From Blastococcus saxobsidens (GTDB lineage Bacteria; Actinomycetota; Actinomycetes; Mycobacteriales; Geodermatophilaceae): 64,000 nucleotides of DNA. The translations under genes and the position numbers were made by a program. The stretch spans positions 28,806-92,805 of the forward strand of contig NZ_JAAGWG010000024.1 in the NCBI RefSeq assembly GCF_010682065.1, written 5' to 3'. The stretch's first letter is position 1, and each line of letters opens with the position of its first letter. Below, piece by piece: positions 10,071-17,715 of the stretch. The notes beneath the pieces were generated by a model that did not search any database, was not told the DNA's origin, and saw only the letters and a list, made by a program, of their open reading frames with translations.

Positions 10071-10289
10071 TCAGCGGAAGCGGAAGCCCAGCCAGTCCAG
10101 CGAGTCCTCCTCCTCGGGCTCGGCGTGCCGGCCCGGCCGGACGAGCTGCTCCTGGGTCGCGACCTGGGTCTCGAACTCCGGCGCGCGGTGCCGTCCACGG
10201 GCCGGTGCTGCGGCGGTCGGGTGCACGACGGCGGCACGGACCATCGCGGCGGACAGCCAGGTGGCGTTGGGGGAGGCGCTGGAGGTCAT
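10071..10289 (-). CDS. Small hypothetical protein
   Basis: No family recognised. From the ATG at 10289 a 72-aa product reads MTSSASPNATWLSAAM and ends DSLDWLGFRFR after an acidic stretch (PEEEDSLD). Its stop is 9 bp beyond the convergent rdgB stop, and no other frame gives a convincing gene here. An AGGAC about 5 nt before the ATG may serve as a ribosome binding site. Could be spurious. Confidence 0.4.
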   Translation of the reverse strand: MTSSASPNATWLSAAMVRAAVVHPTAAAPARGRHRAPEFETQVATQEQLVRPGRHAEPEEEDSLDWLGFRFR

Positions 10290-10402
10290 GCGTCCTGATC
10301 GGTCCAGGGGCCGGTGATCCCGAGCATCGCGCGGTCGAGCCCACCCGACTGGGTGAACGCTGCGTGGTCGAAGGGTGGCTCAGCGCACACCGGCGCGCTC
10401 AG

Positions 10403-10408
10403 TAGCCT
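10403..10408 (+). promoter_or_regulatory. -10-like hexamer, leaderless start
   Basis: TAGCCT starts exactly 12 nt before the ATG at 10415, with no Shine-Dalgarno sequence in between. Confidence 0.45.
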
Positions 10409-10414
10409 GCCGGC

Positions 10415-10789
10415 ATGGAGCTCGTGCGCCTTCTCCTCGTCGTCGTCCACATCTTCGGTCTGTCGCTGATCATCGGGCCGTTCCTGTTCCAGGTGAGCCG
10501 CAAGGCGGACTTCGAGCCCCGGCTGATGCAGATCGGCGCGCTCGTGCAGCTGGCCTCGGGACTGGCGCTGGTCGGCGTCCGGGAGGCCGGCGACCTGCCC
10601 GTCGACCACGCCAAGATCGGCGTCAAGCTCGTGGTCACCGTGCTCGCCGTCGTCACCGTGTTCCTGGCCGCGCGCAAGCAGCGGGCCGCAGCCGCCGGGC
10701 AGGCCGACCCGAAGTCGCCGCTGCCGTTCTTCCACACCACCGGTGCGCTGGCCATCCTGAACGTCTTCATCGCCGTCCTCTGGACCTGA
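10415..10789 (+). CDS. Four-span integral membrane protein, unknown function
   Basis: 124 aa with hydrophobic segments at about 3-24 (LVRLLLVVVHIFGLSLIIGPF), 40-58, 67-86 (IGVKLVVTVLAVVTVFLAA) and 105-123. The first span contains a His and a Pro-Phe pair, and the loop SRKADFEPRLMQIGAL follows it. The pattern resembles small DUF2269-like membrane proteins, but I cannot assign a role. ATG at 10415 follows a -10-like hexamer. Confidence 0.7.
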   Translation: MELVRLLLVVVHIFGLSLIIGPFLFQVSRKADFEPRLMQIGALVQLASGLALVGVREAGDLPVDHAKIGVKLVVTVLAVVTVFLAARKQRAAAAGQADPKSPLPFFHTTGALAILNVFIAVLWT

Positions 10790-10795
10790 TCACCG

Positions 10796-10824
10796 CTGAC
10801 AACGTCCGCCGCCGGCGCTAGCGT
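10796..10824 (+). promoter_or_regulatory. Promoter for the DinB-like gene
   Basis: CTGACA (10796-10801) and TAGCGT (10819-10824) are separated by 17 bp, close to the vegetative consensus spacing, and the -10 starts 14 nt before the GTG at 10833. Confidence 0.45.
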
Positions 10825-10832
10825 CCGGCGGC

Positions 10833-11348
10833 GTGACCATCCCCGCACGCGTGCGACCGGCCGGCGACGGCGACGAGCGGACCCAGCTGCTGGGCTGGCT
10901 GAACCTGCAGCGGTCGCTGGTGCATCTCAAGTGCGAGGGGCTGGACGACGCCGCCGCCCACCAGCCGTTGGTGCCGACGTCCCCGCTGATGACGGTGGCC
11001 GGGCTGGTGTCGCACCTGCGGTGGGTGGAGCACTGCTGGTTCCAGGTGCTCTTCCTCGACCGGGACATGGCGGCCAACCCGCAGTTCGATGACGTGGCGG
11101 ACGCCGACTTCCAGGTGGACGGGGTGCCGCTGGCCCAGCTGCTGGAGGAGTACGCCCGGGAGTGCGCGGCGTCCGAGGCGGTGGTCGCGGCTGCCGCTCT
11201 CGACGACCGCGGGCGCAATCGCGAGCACCGGGCCGACACGCTCACGCTGCGCTGGATCCTCGGGCACATGGTGGAGGAGGTCGCCCGACACGTCGGTCAC
11301 CTCGACCTCCTGCGCGAGATGCTGGACGGCCGGAAGGGCTACTACTGA
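10833..11348 (+). CDS. DinB/DUF664 family protein (putative mycothiol-dependent enzyme)
   Basis: Four-helix DinB-like metal-binding fold, 171 aa. The three expected metal His residues are seen: SHLRWVEHCWF (first), then MVEEVARHVGHLDLLREMLDG (two more, H-x3-H). TVAGLVSHLRWVE is typical of DUF664. Actinobacterial members include mycothiol-dependent isomerases and S-transferases, but the substrate here is unknown. GTG at 10833. Confidence 0.82.
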   Translation: MTIPARVRPAGDGDERTQLLGWLNLQRSLVHLKCEGLDDAAAHQPLVPTSPLMTVAGLVSHLRWVEHCWFQVLFLDRDMAANPQFDDVADADFQVDGVPLAQLLEEYARECAASEAVVAAAALDDRGRNREHRADTLTLRWILGHMVEEVARHVGHLDLLREMLDGRKGYY

Positions 11349-11390
11349 GCCCTGCGCGTGAGCGGGGCGCCGCGAGGGCACTGCCCGCGG

Positions 11391-12311
11391 ATGCGGGTCT
11401 TCGTGGACAGTGCCAGGACGCTCCGGTTCGACGACGGGTCGCCGGTCACCGCAGCCTCGGGGGTCGCGCCCCTGGGGGAGGGGTGGCTGATCGTGCAGGA
11501 CGACTCCGTGATCGCCGCCTGGCGCCGCGACGACGGCGTGCGGCCGGTCCGCGTGCTGCCGGCGGTCGAGGGCCACGACACGTTCAGCGAGGCCGCGGGC
11601 ACCAAGCACCTCAAGCCCGACCTCGAGGTGGCCTGCCCCGCCGAGGTCGACGGCGAGCCGGCGGCCCTGCTCCTCGGTTCGGGCTCCTCGCCGCGGCGCA
11701 TGCGTGGGGTGCTGGTGCGGTTGGAGGGCGGCGAGCCGGTCGTGCGGGCCGCCGAGCTGGGCCCGCTGTACGAGGTGGTGGCCGCCCGCCTCGGCCTGCC
11801 CATGGACCACCTGAACCTGGAAGGGGCCAGCCGCCACGGGGACGTCGTCCGGTGGTTCAACCGGGGCAACCTCAACGCCGGCGTCCGGTCCGGCAGCGTG
11901 GACGTGCCGTTGGAGGACCTGGTAGCCGCCGTCCTCGGCCGGGCGGAGGCCGCCGAGGCCCGGGTGGAGCAGCCGCGGGAGTACGAGCTCGGCGAGGCCG
12001 ACGGCGTCGGGCTGGCCGTGACCGACGCGATCGCGCTGCCCGACGGGCGGACGCTGCTGAGCGCCGCCGCGGAGGACACCCCGAACGCGGTCGACGACGG
12101 GCCGGTGGTCGCCACCGCGATCGCGCTGCTGGACGGCGAGACGGTGCTGGCGGTCGCGCCCATCCCGGAGGTGGACGGCCACGTGCACAAGGTGGAGGGG
12201 CTGGCGCTGCGCCGCGTCGAGAGGGACGAGGTGCACCTGCTCGCCGTGGTGGACGACGACGACCCGGCGACGCCGGCGGCCGAGCTGGAGCTGCGCGTCG
12301 AGCTGGGCTGA
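11391..12311 (+). CDS. Uncharacterised protein, possibly beta-propeller
   Basis: 306 aa from the ATG at 11391 (a GTG at 11358 is an alternative). No signal peptide or membrane segment. Contains GVAPLGEGWLIVQDDSVIAAW, EGHDTFSEAAGTKHLKPDLE, LLLGSGSSPRRMRGVLVRL and LLAVVDDDDPATPAAELEL. The spaced hydrophobic-Gly strands and acidic turns suggest a repeat beta structure, and similar proteins of unknown function occur in actinobacteria. Not recognised further. Confidence 0.65.
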   Translation: MRVFVDSARTLRFDDGSPVTAASGVAPLGEGWLIVQDDSVIAAWRRDDGVRPVRVLPAVEGHDTFSEAAGTKHLKPDLEVACPAEVDGEPAALLLGSGSSPRRMRGVLVRLEGGEPVVRAAELGPLYEVVAARLGLPMDHLNLEGASRHGDVVRWFNRGNLNAGVRSGSVDVPLEDLVAAVLGRAEAAEARVEQPREYELGEADGVGLAVTDAIALPDGRTLLSAAAEDTPNAVDDGPVVATAIALLDGETVLAVAPIPEVDGHVHKVEGLALRRVERDEVHLLAVVDDDDPATPAAELELRVELG

Positions 12312-12460
12312 CCGCCTCCGGCAGCCGGGCGCCCGCGCCCGCTGTCGTGCCTCGGCGCCGCCGGCGGGAGCACCAGGTGCTCGCGCGTCCGGGCGATGAG
12401 TCCGCGGGCGTGCACTGGTCCACCCCCTGGCAGAACGACCGATCCCCTCAGGAGCCAGGC

Positions 12461-13105
12461 ATGGGACTCATCCACCTCGAGATGTTCGCGACCCTCGACC
12501 TCGTCGGCCAGGCACCGGGAGGCCCCGACGAGGACCCGGAGGGGTTCCCCTTCGGCGGCTGGCAGGCGCCCCTGTTCGACGAGGTCGCAGGGGCGCAGGT
12601 CGGTGCCGCGTACGAGGGCACCGACGCACTGCTGCTCGGACGGCGGACGTACGACATCTTCGCCGCCTACTGGCCGCACCAGGAGGGTGGCGAGGACGGC
12701 GGGATCGCCGCGCTGTTCAACAGCGTGCCGAAGTACGTGGCCTCCCGCGGCCGGCCCGACCTGTCGTGGGCCGGGTCCACTCAGCTCGGCGCGGATCTGG
12801 CCGGCGCGGTGCGCGAGGTCCGGGTCCGGCACGAGCACGTCAAGGTCGTGGGCAGCCTGGACCTGGTGCAGACGCTCCTGCGCGAGAGGTTGTTCGACCG
12901 CCTCGACCTGTGGGTGCACCCCGTCGTGCTCGGCGTCGGGAAGAAGGCGTTCGACGGTGGCGCGGTGCCGACGAACATCACGCTCCTCGAACCGCCGGTC
13001 GCGAGCCCGAAGGGCACCGTGTACCTGCGCTACGGGCTCGCCGGGGGCACGCCTGCGACGGGGGACATGAGCGCACCCGACCGCGGTGTCCGGCACGACG
13101 GCTGA
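12461..13105 (+). CDS. Dihydrofolate reductase family protein (RibD C-terminal type)
   Basis: 214-aa NADPH-dependent reductase of the RibD-C/DHFR-like group: starts MGLIHLEMFATLDLVGQAP (typical of the family), then DALLLGRRTYDIFAAYWP, KYVASRG, VKVVGSLDLVQTLLRERLFDRLDLWVHPVVLG. It is not the housekeeping folate enzyme; the substrate is unknown. ATG at 12461 has AGGAGCC about 6 nt upstream. The 150 bp before it contain nothing recognisable. Confidence 0.88.
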   Translation: MGLIHLEMFATLDLVGQAPGGPDEDPEGFPFGGWQAPLFDEVAGAQVGAAYEGTDALLLGRRTYDIFAAYWPHQEGGEDGGIAALFNSVPKYVASRGRPDLSWAGSTQLGADLAGAVREVRVRHEHVKVVGSLDLVQTLLRERLFDRLDLWVHPVVLGVGKKAFDGGAVPTNITLLEPPVASPKGTVYLRYGLAGGTPATGDMSAPDRGVRHDG

Positions 13106-13146
13106 CCCGGACGGACCCGCTGCTCGGTGTGGCGCACACTCGGTGG

Positions 13147-13644
13147 ATGCGTGCACCCCGTCCCGACCCGGTGGGCCCCGGCCAGGAGTCCGTGTGGGAC
13201 TACCCCCGGCCGCCGTCGGCCGAGATCACCAGCCGCCGGGTGGAGGCCGTGCTCGGCGGCCGGGTCGTCGCCAGCACCGACCGCGCCGTCCGGGTCTGCG
13301 AGACCAGCCACCCGCCGGTCTACTACGTGCCGGTCGCCGACGTCGTCCCCGGTGTCCTGGAGCGCGGTCAGGGCGGTTCGTGGTGCGAGTGGAAGGGGGC
13401 GGCGACCTACTGGGACGCCGTCGTCGACGGGGTGCGGCATCCCTCGGTGGCCTGGTCGTACGAGCAGCCGACCGCGGGCTACGAGCACCTGAGCGGGGCG
13501 GTCGCCTTCTACCCCAGCCGGCTGGAGTCGGCGACGGTCGACGGGGAGCCGGTGCGCGCCCAGGCCGGTGACTTCTACGGCGGCTGGATCACCTCCGACG
13601 TCGTCGGCCCGTTCAAGGGGGAGCCGGGCACCCGCGGCTGGTGA
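13147..13644 (+). CDS. DUF427 domain-containing protein
   Basis: 165 aa. Family features: ESVWDYPRPP, VEAVLGGRVVASTDRAVRVCETSHPPVYYVPVADV, SWCEWKGAATYWDAVV, AWSYEQP and FYPSRL. DUF427 proteins are small beta-rich proteins of unknown function, common in actinobacteria. ATG at 13147; CACACT lies 12 nt upstream. The 108 bp between its stop and the tRNA hold nothing recognised. Confidence 0.88.
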   Translation: MRAPRPDPVGPGQESVWDYPRPPSAEITSRRVEAVLGGRVVASTDRAVRVCETSHPPVYYVPVADVVPGVLERGQGGSWCEWKGAATYWDAVVDGVRHPSVAWSYEQPTAGYEHLSGAVAFYPSRLESATVDGEPVRAQAGDFYGGWITSDVVGPFKGEPGTRGW

Positions 13645-13752
13645 CCGGTGTGCCGGCCCCACGGGGGACCCGAGCGGCCCGTCACGAGCGAGGCGCTCCA
13701 CGTGCACGCCGCTGTCGCCAGACGCTGGACGAGGCCCGGGGTCGGCCGTACG

Positions 13753-13833
13753 TGCGGGAGGGGGGACTCGAACCCCCACGCCCGAAGGCACCAGATCCTA
13801 AGTCTGGCGTGGCTGCCGTTACACCACTCCCGC
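13753..13833 (-). tRNA. tRNA-Leu(TAG)
   Basis: Read on the minus strand from 13833: acceptor stem GCGGGAG pairs with CTCCCGC, the anticodon stem CCAGA/TCTGG encloses the loop CTTAGGA with anticodon TAG (reads CUA Leu), and the T-arm has GGTTCGAGTCC. About 81 nt with a variable arm (TGCCTTCGGGCG), as class II tRNAs have; the CCA end is not encoded. TAGACT at 13849-13844 on the minus strand is a probable -10. Confidence 0.93.
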
Positions 13834-13956
13834 GCGGTCGCCGAGTCTAGGAGCCGCACCCCTCGGGCGTCGTCGCCGCATCCGGGAGTAGCCCGGCCGG
13901 GTGCTCCGGTGGACCGTCCCCGCGCTGATCGGCGCGGCGTCTGGCAGGCTGACGCC

Positions 13957-14187
13957 GTGCCTCGCGACCCACGACAGATTCAGCTGGAGATCGACTCGGC
14001 CCGGGAGTCGCTGGCCGCCACGCTGGACCAGATCGCCTACCGGACCAGCCCGACGCGCCTCAAGGCGCAGGGCAAGAGCGCCGTGCAGCGGTTCCTCCAG
14101 ACGCCGGCCGGTCAGGCGACCGTCGGCGCCGTCGGCCTCCTGGTCACGTTCGTCGTCGTCCAGAAGGTCCGGCACCGCAAGCGCTGA
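13957..14187 (+). CDS. DUF3618 domain-containing protein
   Basis: 76-aa protein: N-terminal RDPRQIQLEIDSARESLAATLDQI is the DUF3618 signature, followed by a basic segment (RLKAQGKSAVQRF) and one C-terminal membrane span (ATVGAVGLLVTFVVVQKV) ending KVRHRKR. Unknown function; common small membrane-associated protein of actinobacteria. GTG at 13957 with CAGGCT 12 nt upstream. Confidence 0.85.
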   Translation: MPRDPRQIQLEIDSARESLAATLDQIAYRTSPTRLKAQGKSAVQRFLQTPAGQATVGAVGLLVTFVVVQKVRHRKR

Positions 14188-14199
14188 TCCCCCCGCTCC

Positions 14200-14249
14200 G
14201 AACGACGGAGGCCGGTCCACCCCGCGGGGTGGACCGGCCTCCGTCGTTC
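14200..14249. terminator. Perfect 50-bp palindrome, bidirectional terminator
   Basis: Arms of 24 nt beginning GAACGACGGAGG pair without a mismatch around a 2-nt centre (core CCCCGCGGGG). It lies between the convergent DUF3618 and TetR genes, 12 nt after one stop and 10 nt from the other, so it probably ends both transcripts. No T-run on either side. Confidence 0.75.
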
Positions 14250-14259
14250 GATCAGCTGG

Positions 14260-14874
14260 TCAGACGGACGCCCGCACCAGCGGCATGATCACGGTGTCGA
14301 GCACCTGGTCGGCGTAGGCCTCGTCGACGGGGCGGCCGGTGAGCAGCCAGCGCTGCACCAGCAGGGCGCTGATGGTCTCGGCGGCCACCGAGGTGCGGAA
14401 GCCGGGACCGATCTCTCCGCGCGCCTCGGCGTGCTCCCAGATCGTGCCGAAGGACTGCTGCCAGACCGACAGCGGGCCGTTGCGGAACGCCTCGGCCAGC
14501 GCCGGGTGTCGCGGCACCGTGGACAGCAGCGACAGCGTCGCCGCCCCGGTCGGGCCGTTCACGACGCCCACGAGCGCGTGCAGCATCTCCCGCAGGTCGC
14601 CCTCGAGCGAGCCGGTGTCGGGGTTGTTCGCCTCGGCGGCGTTCAGGTCGGAGATCGTGTCGACCACGAGGTCCTGCTTCGTGCGCCACCGGCGGTAGAT
14701 GGTCGCCTTGCCCACGCCCGCCTCCGCAGCGACGGCGTCCATGGTCAGCGCGCCGTACCCCACGTCGGCGAGCAGCTGCAGGATGGCGGCGCGGATGACG
14801 CCGTCCCGGCTGGGGTCGCGCGGCCGGCCGCCGCGACTGGGTCGGGCTTCTTCGACAGTGGGGAGTGCGGCCAT
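14260..14874 (-). CDS. TetR-family transcriptional regulator
   Basis: 204 aa from the ATG at 14874. The N-terminal helix-turn-helix is clear: RDGVIRAAILQLLADVGYGA then TMDAVAAEAGVGKATIYRRW and RTKQDLVVDTI. The C-terminal part (WQQSFGTIWEHAEARGEIGP; SALLVQRWLLTGRPVDEAYADQVL) is of the TetR_C type found with AcrR-like repressors. The ligand is unknown. It is divergent from the EAL gene and the shared intergenic region is AT-richer than its surroundings, a likely operator site. Confidence 0.88.
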   Translation of the reverse strand: MAALPTVEEARPSRGGRPRDPSRDGVIRAAILQLLADVGYGALTMDAVAAEAGVGKATIYRRWRTKQDLVVDTISDLNAAEANNPDTGSLEGDLREMLHALVGVVNGPTGAATLSLLSTVPRHPALAEAFRNGPLSVWQQSFGTIWEHAEARGEIGPGFRTSVAAETISALLVQRWLLTGRPVDEAYADQVLDTVIMPLVRASV

Positions 14875-14880
14875 GGGCAA

Positions 14881-14886
14881 ACCTTA
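14881..14886 (-). promoter_or_regulatory. -10-like hexamer for leaderless TetR gene
   Basis: On the minus strand TAAGGT begins 12 nt before the ATG at 14874, with only TTGCCC between, so the transcript is probably leaderless. This spacing argues for ATG 14874 over the TTG at 14880. Confidence 0.45.
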
Positions 14887-14936
14887 GACATTCAAGTTGT
14901 GGAGTGGCTGAAGATCCCCTGTCCGTACCCTCGGAA

Positions 14937-16109
14937 GTGGGTTCCGATACCGCCGCGCGCCTGTCCCGCGTGTCCGCTCCGGTGAGTCACCCTCTGCCTG
15001 TGGGAACGATCTGTGGCGGGGCCTGCGGCTGCCGCCAGCACTGGGAGGTGCCGGGCCGCGCCACGCGGGCGCTGCTCGCCACCTCGATCGGGCACGTCCT
15101 GCCGCACGTCGCCCGGACCGCCAAGGCGCTCGGCCTCACCGTCTACTCCGCCCCGCAGCTGGTCGACGTCGTCGACGACCGGGGCGGGCACGGTCTGGAG
15201 AGGCTGTTCCAGCGGCTGGCCCGCGAGCTCACGGCCGCCGAGACCGAGGCCGTCCGCGTGGCCACCGACCCGCCGGACGACGGCGCCGCCCTCACCGCGC
15301 GCCTGCTCACGGCACCCACGCTGGCCGTCGAGCTCGCCCGGCGCGGAGTCACCGTCGAGGTCGGGGTGCTGGCCGAGGCGGAGTTCTGGTCGGTCTACCA
15401 GCCGATCGTGTCGCTGGCCGACCGTTCCGTGGTCGCGCACGAGGCGCTGCTGCGCGGGCTGGTCGACGGCCGCGAGGTGGGCGGCGGTGACCTCTTCTTC
15501 GTCGCCGAGTCCGCCGGCTGGCTGCACCGGCTGGACCGCATCGGTCGCGAGTCGGCCATCTCCGGCGCCATGCCGTGGCTGGGCGGCGACGACCTGTTCG
15601 TGAACTTCAACCCGACGTCGATCTTCCGGCCGCAGGTCTGCCTCGCCAGCACCGAACGCGTCGCCCACGAGGTCGGCATCGAGCCCGAGCAGCTCGTGTT
15701 CGAGGTCGTCGAGTCGCACGCCATCGCCGACCGCGGGCACCTCGTGTCGATCCTCGAGCACTACCGCTCGCTGGGCTGGCGGGTCGCGCTGGACGACGTC
15801 GGGGCGGGCTGGTCGAGCCTGTCGCTGCTGGCCGCCGTCCGCCCGGACGTCGTGAAGCTCGACAAGGGGCTGGTCCAGGAGCTGCCGGACGACGGCGCCC
15901 GCACGGTGCTCAAGGCCGTCACCGACCTGGCCCACCAGCTCGGCGCCGTCGTCGTCGCCGAGGGGATCGAGACCGAGCAGCTGGCCGAGGAGGTCACCGC
16001 GCTCGGGGCGGACATGGGTCAGGGCTGGCTGTTCGGCCGCCCGGTGCGGCCCGAGCCGCCGGTCGAGGAGCCCGAGGGCCGCTGGCAGCCGGTGGAACGC
16101 GCCCGCTGA
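14937..16109 (+). CDS. Stand-alone EAL-domain c-di-GMP phosphodiesterase
   Basis: Hydrolyses cyclic di-GMP. The C-terminal EAL domain (roughly the last 250 residues) keeps the metal and catalytic residues: HEALLRG (EAL Glu), FVNFNPTSIF (Asn), VFEVVES (Glu), ALDDVGAGWSSLSL (Asp-Asp), VVKLDKGL (Lys) and VVAEGIETEQLA (Glu). The N-terminal about 130 residues contain TICGGACGC and a helical region of unknown type. The start is uncertain (GTG at 14937, 14904 or 14865 in frame). Confidence 0.85.
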   Translation: MGSDTAARLSRVSAPVSHPLPVGTICGGACGCRQHWEVPGRATRALLATSIGHVLPHVARTAKALGLTVYSAPQLVDVVDDRGGHGLERLFQRLARELTAAETEAVRVATDPPDDGAALTARLLTAPTLAVELARRGVTVEVGVLAEAEFWSVYQPIVSLADRSVVAHEALLRGLVDGREVGGGDLFFVAESAGWLHRLDRIGRESAISGAMPWLGGDDLFVNFNPTSIFRPQVCLASTERVAHEVGIEPEQLVFEVVESHAIADRGHLVSILEHYRSLGWRVALDDVGAGWSSLSLLAAVRPDVVKLDKGLVQELPDDGARTVLKAVTDLAHQLGAVVVAEGIETEQLAEEVTALGADMGQGWLFGRPVRPEPPVEEPEGRWQPVERAR

Positions 16110-16115
16110 ACCGCC

Positions 16116-16697
16116 TCAGCCCAGCGCCCATCCGCTGAGCACCGGCCGGCCGTGCTCGTGGCCGAGGATCCCGTACCGCCCGGCGGGGAGCGCGAACATC
16201 GCCCCGGCCTCGGGCGGCAGGCCCAGCCAGCGGGCGGTCAGCACCCGGAGCACGTGGCCGTGCGCGACGAGGGCGACGTCGCCGTCGGAGAGCCTGGCGC
16301 GGGCCCGGTCCAGCACCCGGTCCACGCGGACACCGACGTCGGCCAGCGACTCACCCGGCTCGTCGGCGTCGACCGTTCCGTCCCGCCAGATCGACCACAT
16401 CCGGCCCAGCTCCTCGCTGATCTCGGCCGTCGTCCGGCCCTCGTAGCCGCCGTAGTCCAGCTCCACGAGGTCGCGATCGACGTCGGTCGCGGTCAGGCCG
16501 GCGAGCTCCGCCGTCCTGCGGGCCCGCTGCAGCGGGCTGACGCGCACCTCGACGAACTCCCGCCCGGCCATCGCCGCGCGCAGCGAGCGGGCCTGCTCCT
16601 CGCCCTCGGGCAGCAGCGGCAGGTCGGTCGCCCCGGTGTGCTGCCCGGTCCGGCTCCACTCGGTCTGCCCGTGCCGCAGCACGATGATCTCGCCCAT
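16116..16697 (-). CDS. Histidine phosphatase family protein
   Basis: 193 aa from the ATG at 16697 (a GTG at 16712 is an alternative). RHG motif: IIVLRHGQTEWSRTGQHTG with the phosphohistidine, then VSPLQRARRTAELAG, LDYGGYEGRTTAEI and VALVAHGHVLRVLTARWLG with the second His. The phosphoglycerate-mutase-like fold acts on diverse phosphate esters, and the substrate cannot be told. Its start lies about 60 bp from the divergent aldo/keto reductase. Confidence 0.9.
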   Translation of the reverse strand: MGEIIVLRHGQTEWSRTGQHTGATDLPLLPEGEEQARSLRAAMAGREFVEVRVSPLQRARRTAELAGLTATDVDRDLVELDYGGYEGRTTAEISEELGRMWSIWRDGTVDADEPGESLADVGVRVDRVLDRARARLSDGDVALVAHGHVLRVLTARWLGLPPEAGAMFALPAGRYGILGHEHGRPVLSGWALG

Positions 16698-16755
16698 CCC
16701 GACATCGAACACGCACCGGGGAACACACGCGCGGGATCGTGCGCTGGCCCTTCAC

Positions 16756-17610
16756 ATGACCACCGCACAGATCAGCGACACGTTCAGCATCGGCGGAGAC
16801 CTCCCCGTCCACCGGCTCGGCTACGGCGCCATGCAGCTCCCCGGGCCCGGCGTCTGGGGCGAGCCGGCCGACCGCGCCGCCGCCGTCCGCGTGGTGAAGG
16901 CCGCGATCGAGCAGGGCGTCGACTTCATCGACACCGCCGACTCCTACGGCCCCGAGGTCAGCGAGCAGATCATCGCGGAGGCGCTGCACCCCTACCCCGA
17001 GAACCTGGTCATCGCGACCAAGGCCGGGCTGACCCGGCAGGGCCCCGGCATCTGGACGCCGGTGGGCCGGCCGGCCTACCTCAAGCAGCAGGTCGAGCTC
17101 TCCCTGCGCCACCTCAAGGTCGACCGCATCGACCTCATCCAGCTGCACCGGATCGACGCCGAGGTGCCCTTGGCCGATCAGCTGGGCGCCTTCGCCGAGC
17201 TCAAGGACGAGGGCAAGGTCCGCCACATCGGCGTCTCCGAGGTCTCGGTCGAGGAGCTGAAGGCTGCCCGCGAGATCACCGAGATCGTCAGCGTGCAGAA
17301 CCTCTACAACCTCACCACCCGGCAGAGCCAGGACGTACTGGACTACGCGACGGCCGAGAACATCGCCTTCATCCCGTGGTTCCCGATCGCGACCGGTGAC
17401 CTGGCCTCGCCGGAGAGCCCCGTGGCCGACATCGCCCGCGAGCTCGACGCCACGCCGTCGCAGGTCGCACTGGCCTGGCTCCTCCAGAAGTCCCCGGTCA
17501 TCCTGCCCATCCCGGGCACCAAGTCGGTGGATCACCTGACCGAGAACCTGGGCGCCGCGCGCCTCAGCCTCTCCGACGAGGACATGGCCCGCCTGGACGC
17601 CCTCGCCTGA
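16756..17610 (+). CDS. Aldo/keto reductase
   Basis: 284-aa NADPH-dependent oxidoreductase with a TIM barrel. Catalytic tetrad: Asp and Tyr in DFIDTADSYGPEVSE, Lys in IATKAGL and His in LIQLHRIDAE. The C-terminal cofactor site is ILPIPGTKSVDHLTEN. Substrate unknown. ATG at 16756 has no strong Shine-Dalgarno sequence. The stop codon is followed at once by a perfect palindrome (17617-17640). Confidence 0.93.
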   Translation: MTTAQISDTFSIGGDLPVHRLGYGAMQLPGPGVWGEPADRAAAVRVVKAAIEQGVDFIDTADSYGPEVSEQIIAEALHPYPENLVIATKAGLTRQGPGIWTPVGRPAYLKQQVELSLRHLKVDRIDLIQLHRIDAEVPLADQLGAFAELKDEGKVRHIGVSEVSVEELKAAREITEIVSVQNLYNLTTRQSQDVLDYATAENIAFIPWFPIATGDLASPESPVADIARELDATPSQVALAWLLQKSPVILPIPGTKSVDHLTENLGAARLSLSDEDMARLDALA

Positions 17611-17616
17611 TCCGCA

Positions 17617-17640
17617 GGGCCGAAGTGGCCACTTCGGCCC
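17617..17640. repeat. 24-bp perfect palindrome, family copy 1
   Basis: GGGCCGAAGTGG followed by its exact reverse complement. It sits in the context GATCCGCAGGGCC, which begins within the stop codon of the aldo/keto reductase. The element at 43217-43242 has the same flank and the same TGGCCA centre, but GAAG/CTTC is replaced by AAAA/TTTT, so pairing is kept by compensatory change. Probably a structured RNA or terminator, or a protein-binding site. Confidence 0.75.
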
Positions 17641-17715
17641 CTGCGCGCCGCGCGGCCGGGTTTCCTGACGGGGACCCGGCCGCCGTCGTCTCGCGGCATG
17701 CGCCACGATGGCCCC

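Noticed and set aside
10286..10735. 149-codon frame on the minus strand
   Set aside because: Antisense to the four-span membrane gene; charged low-complexity product.
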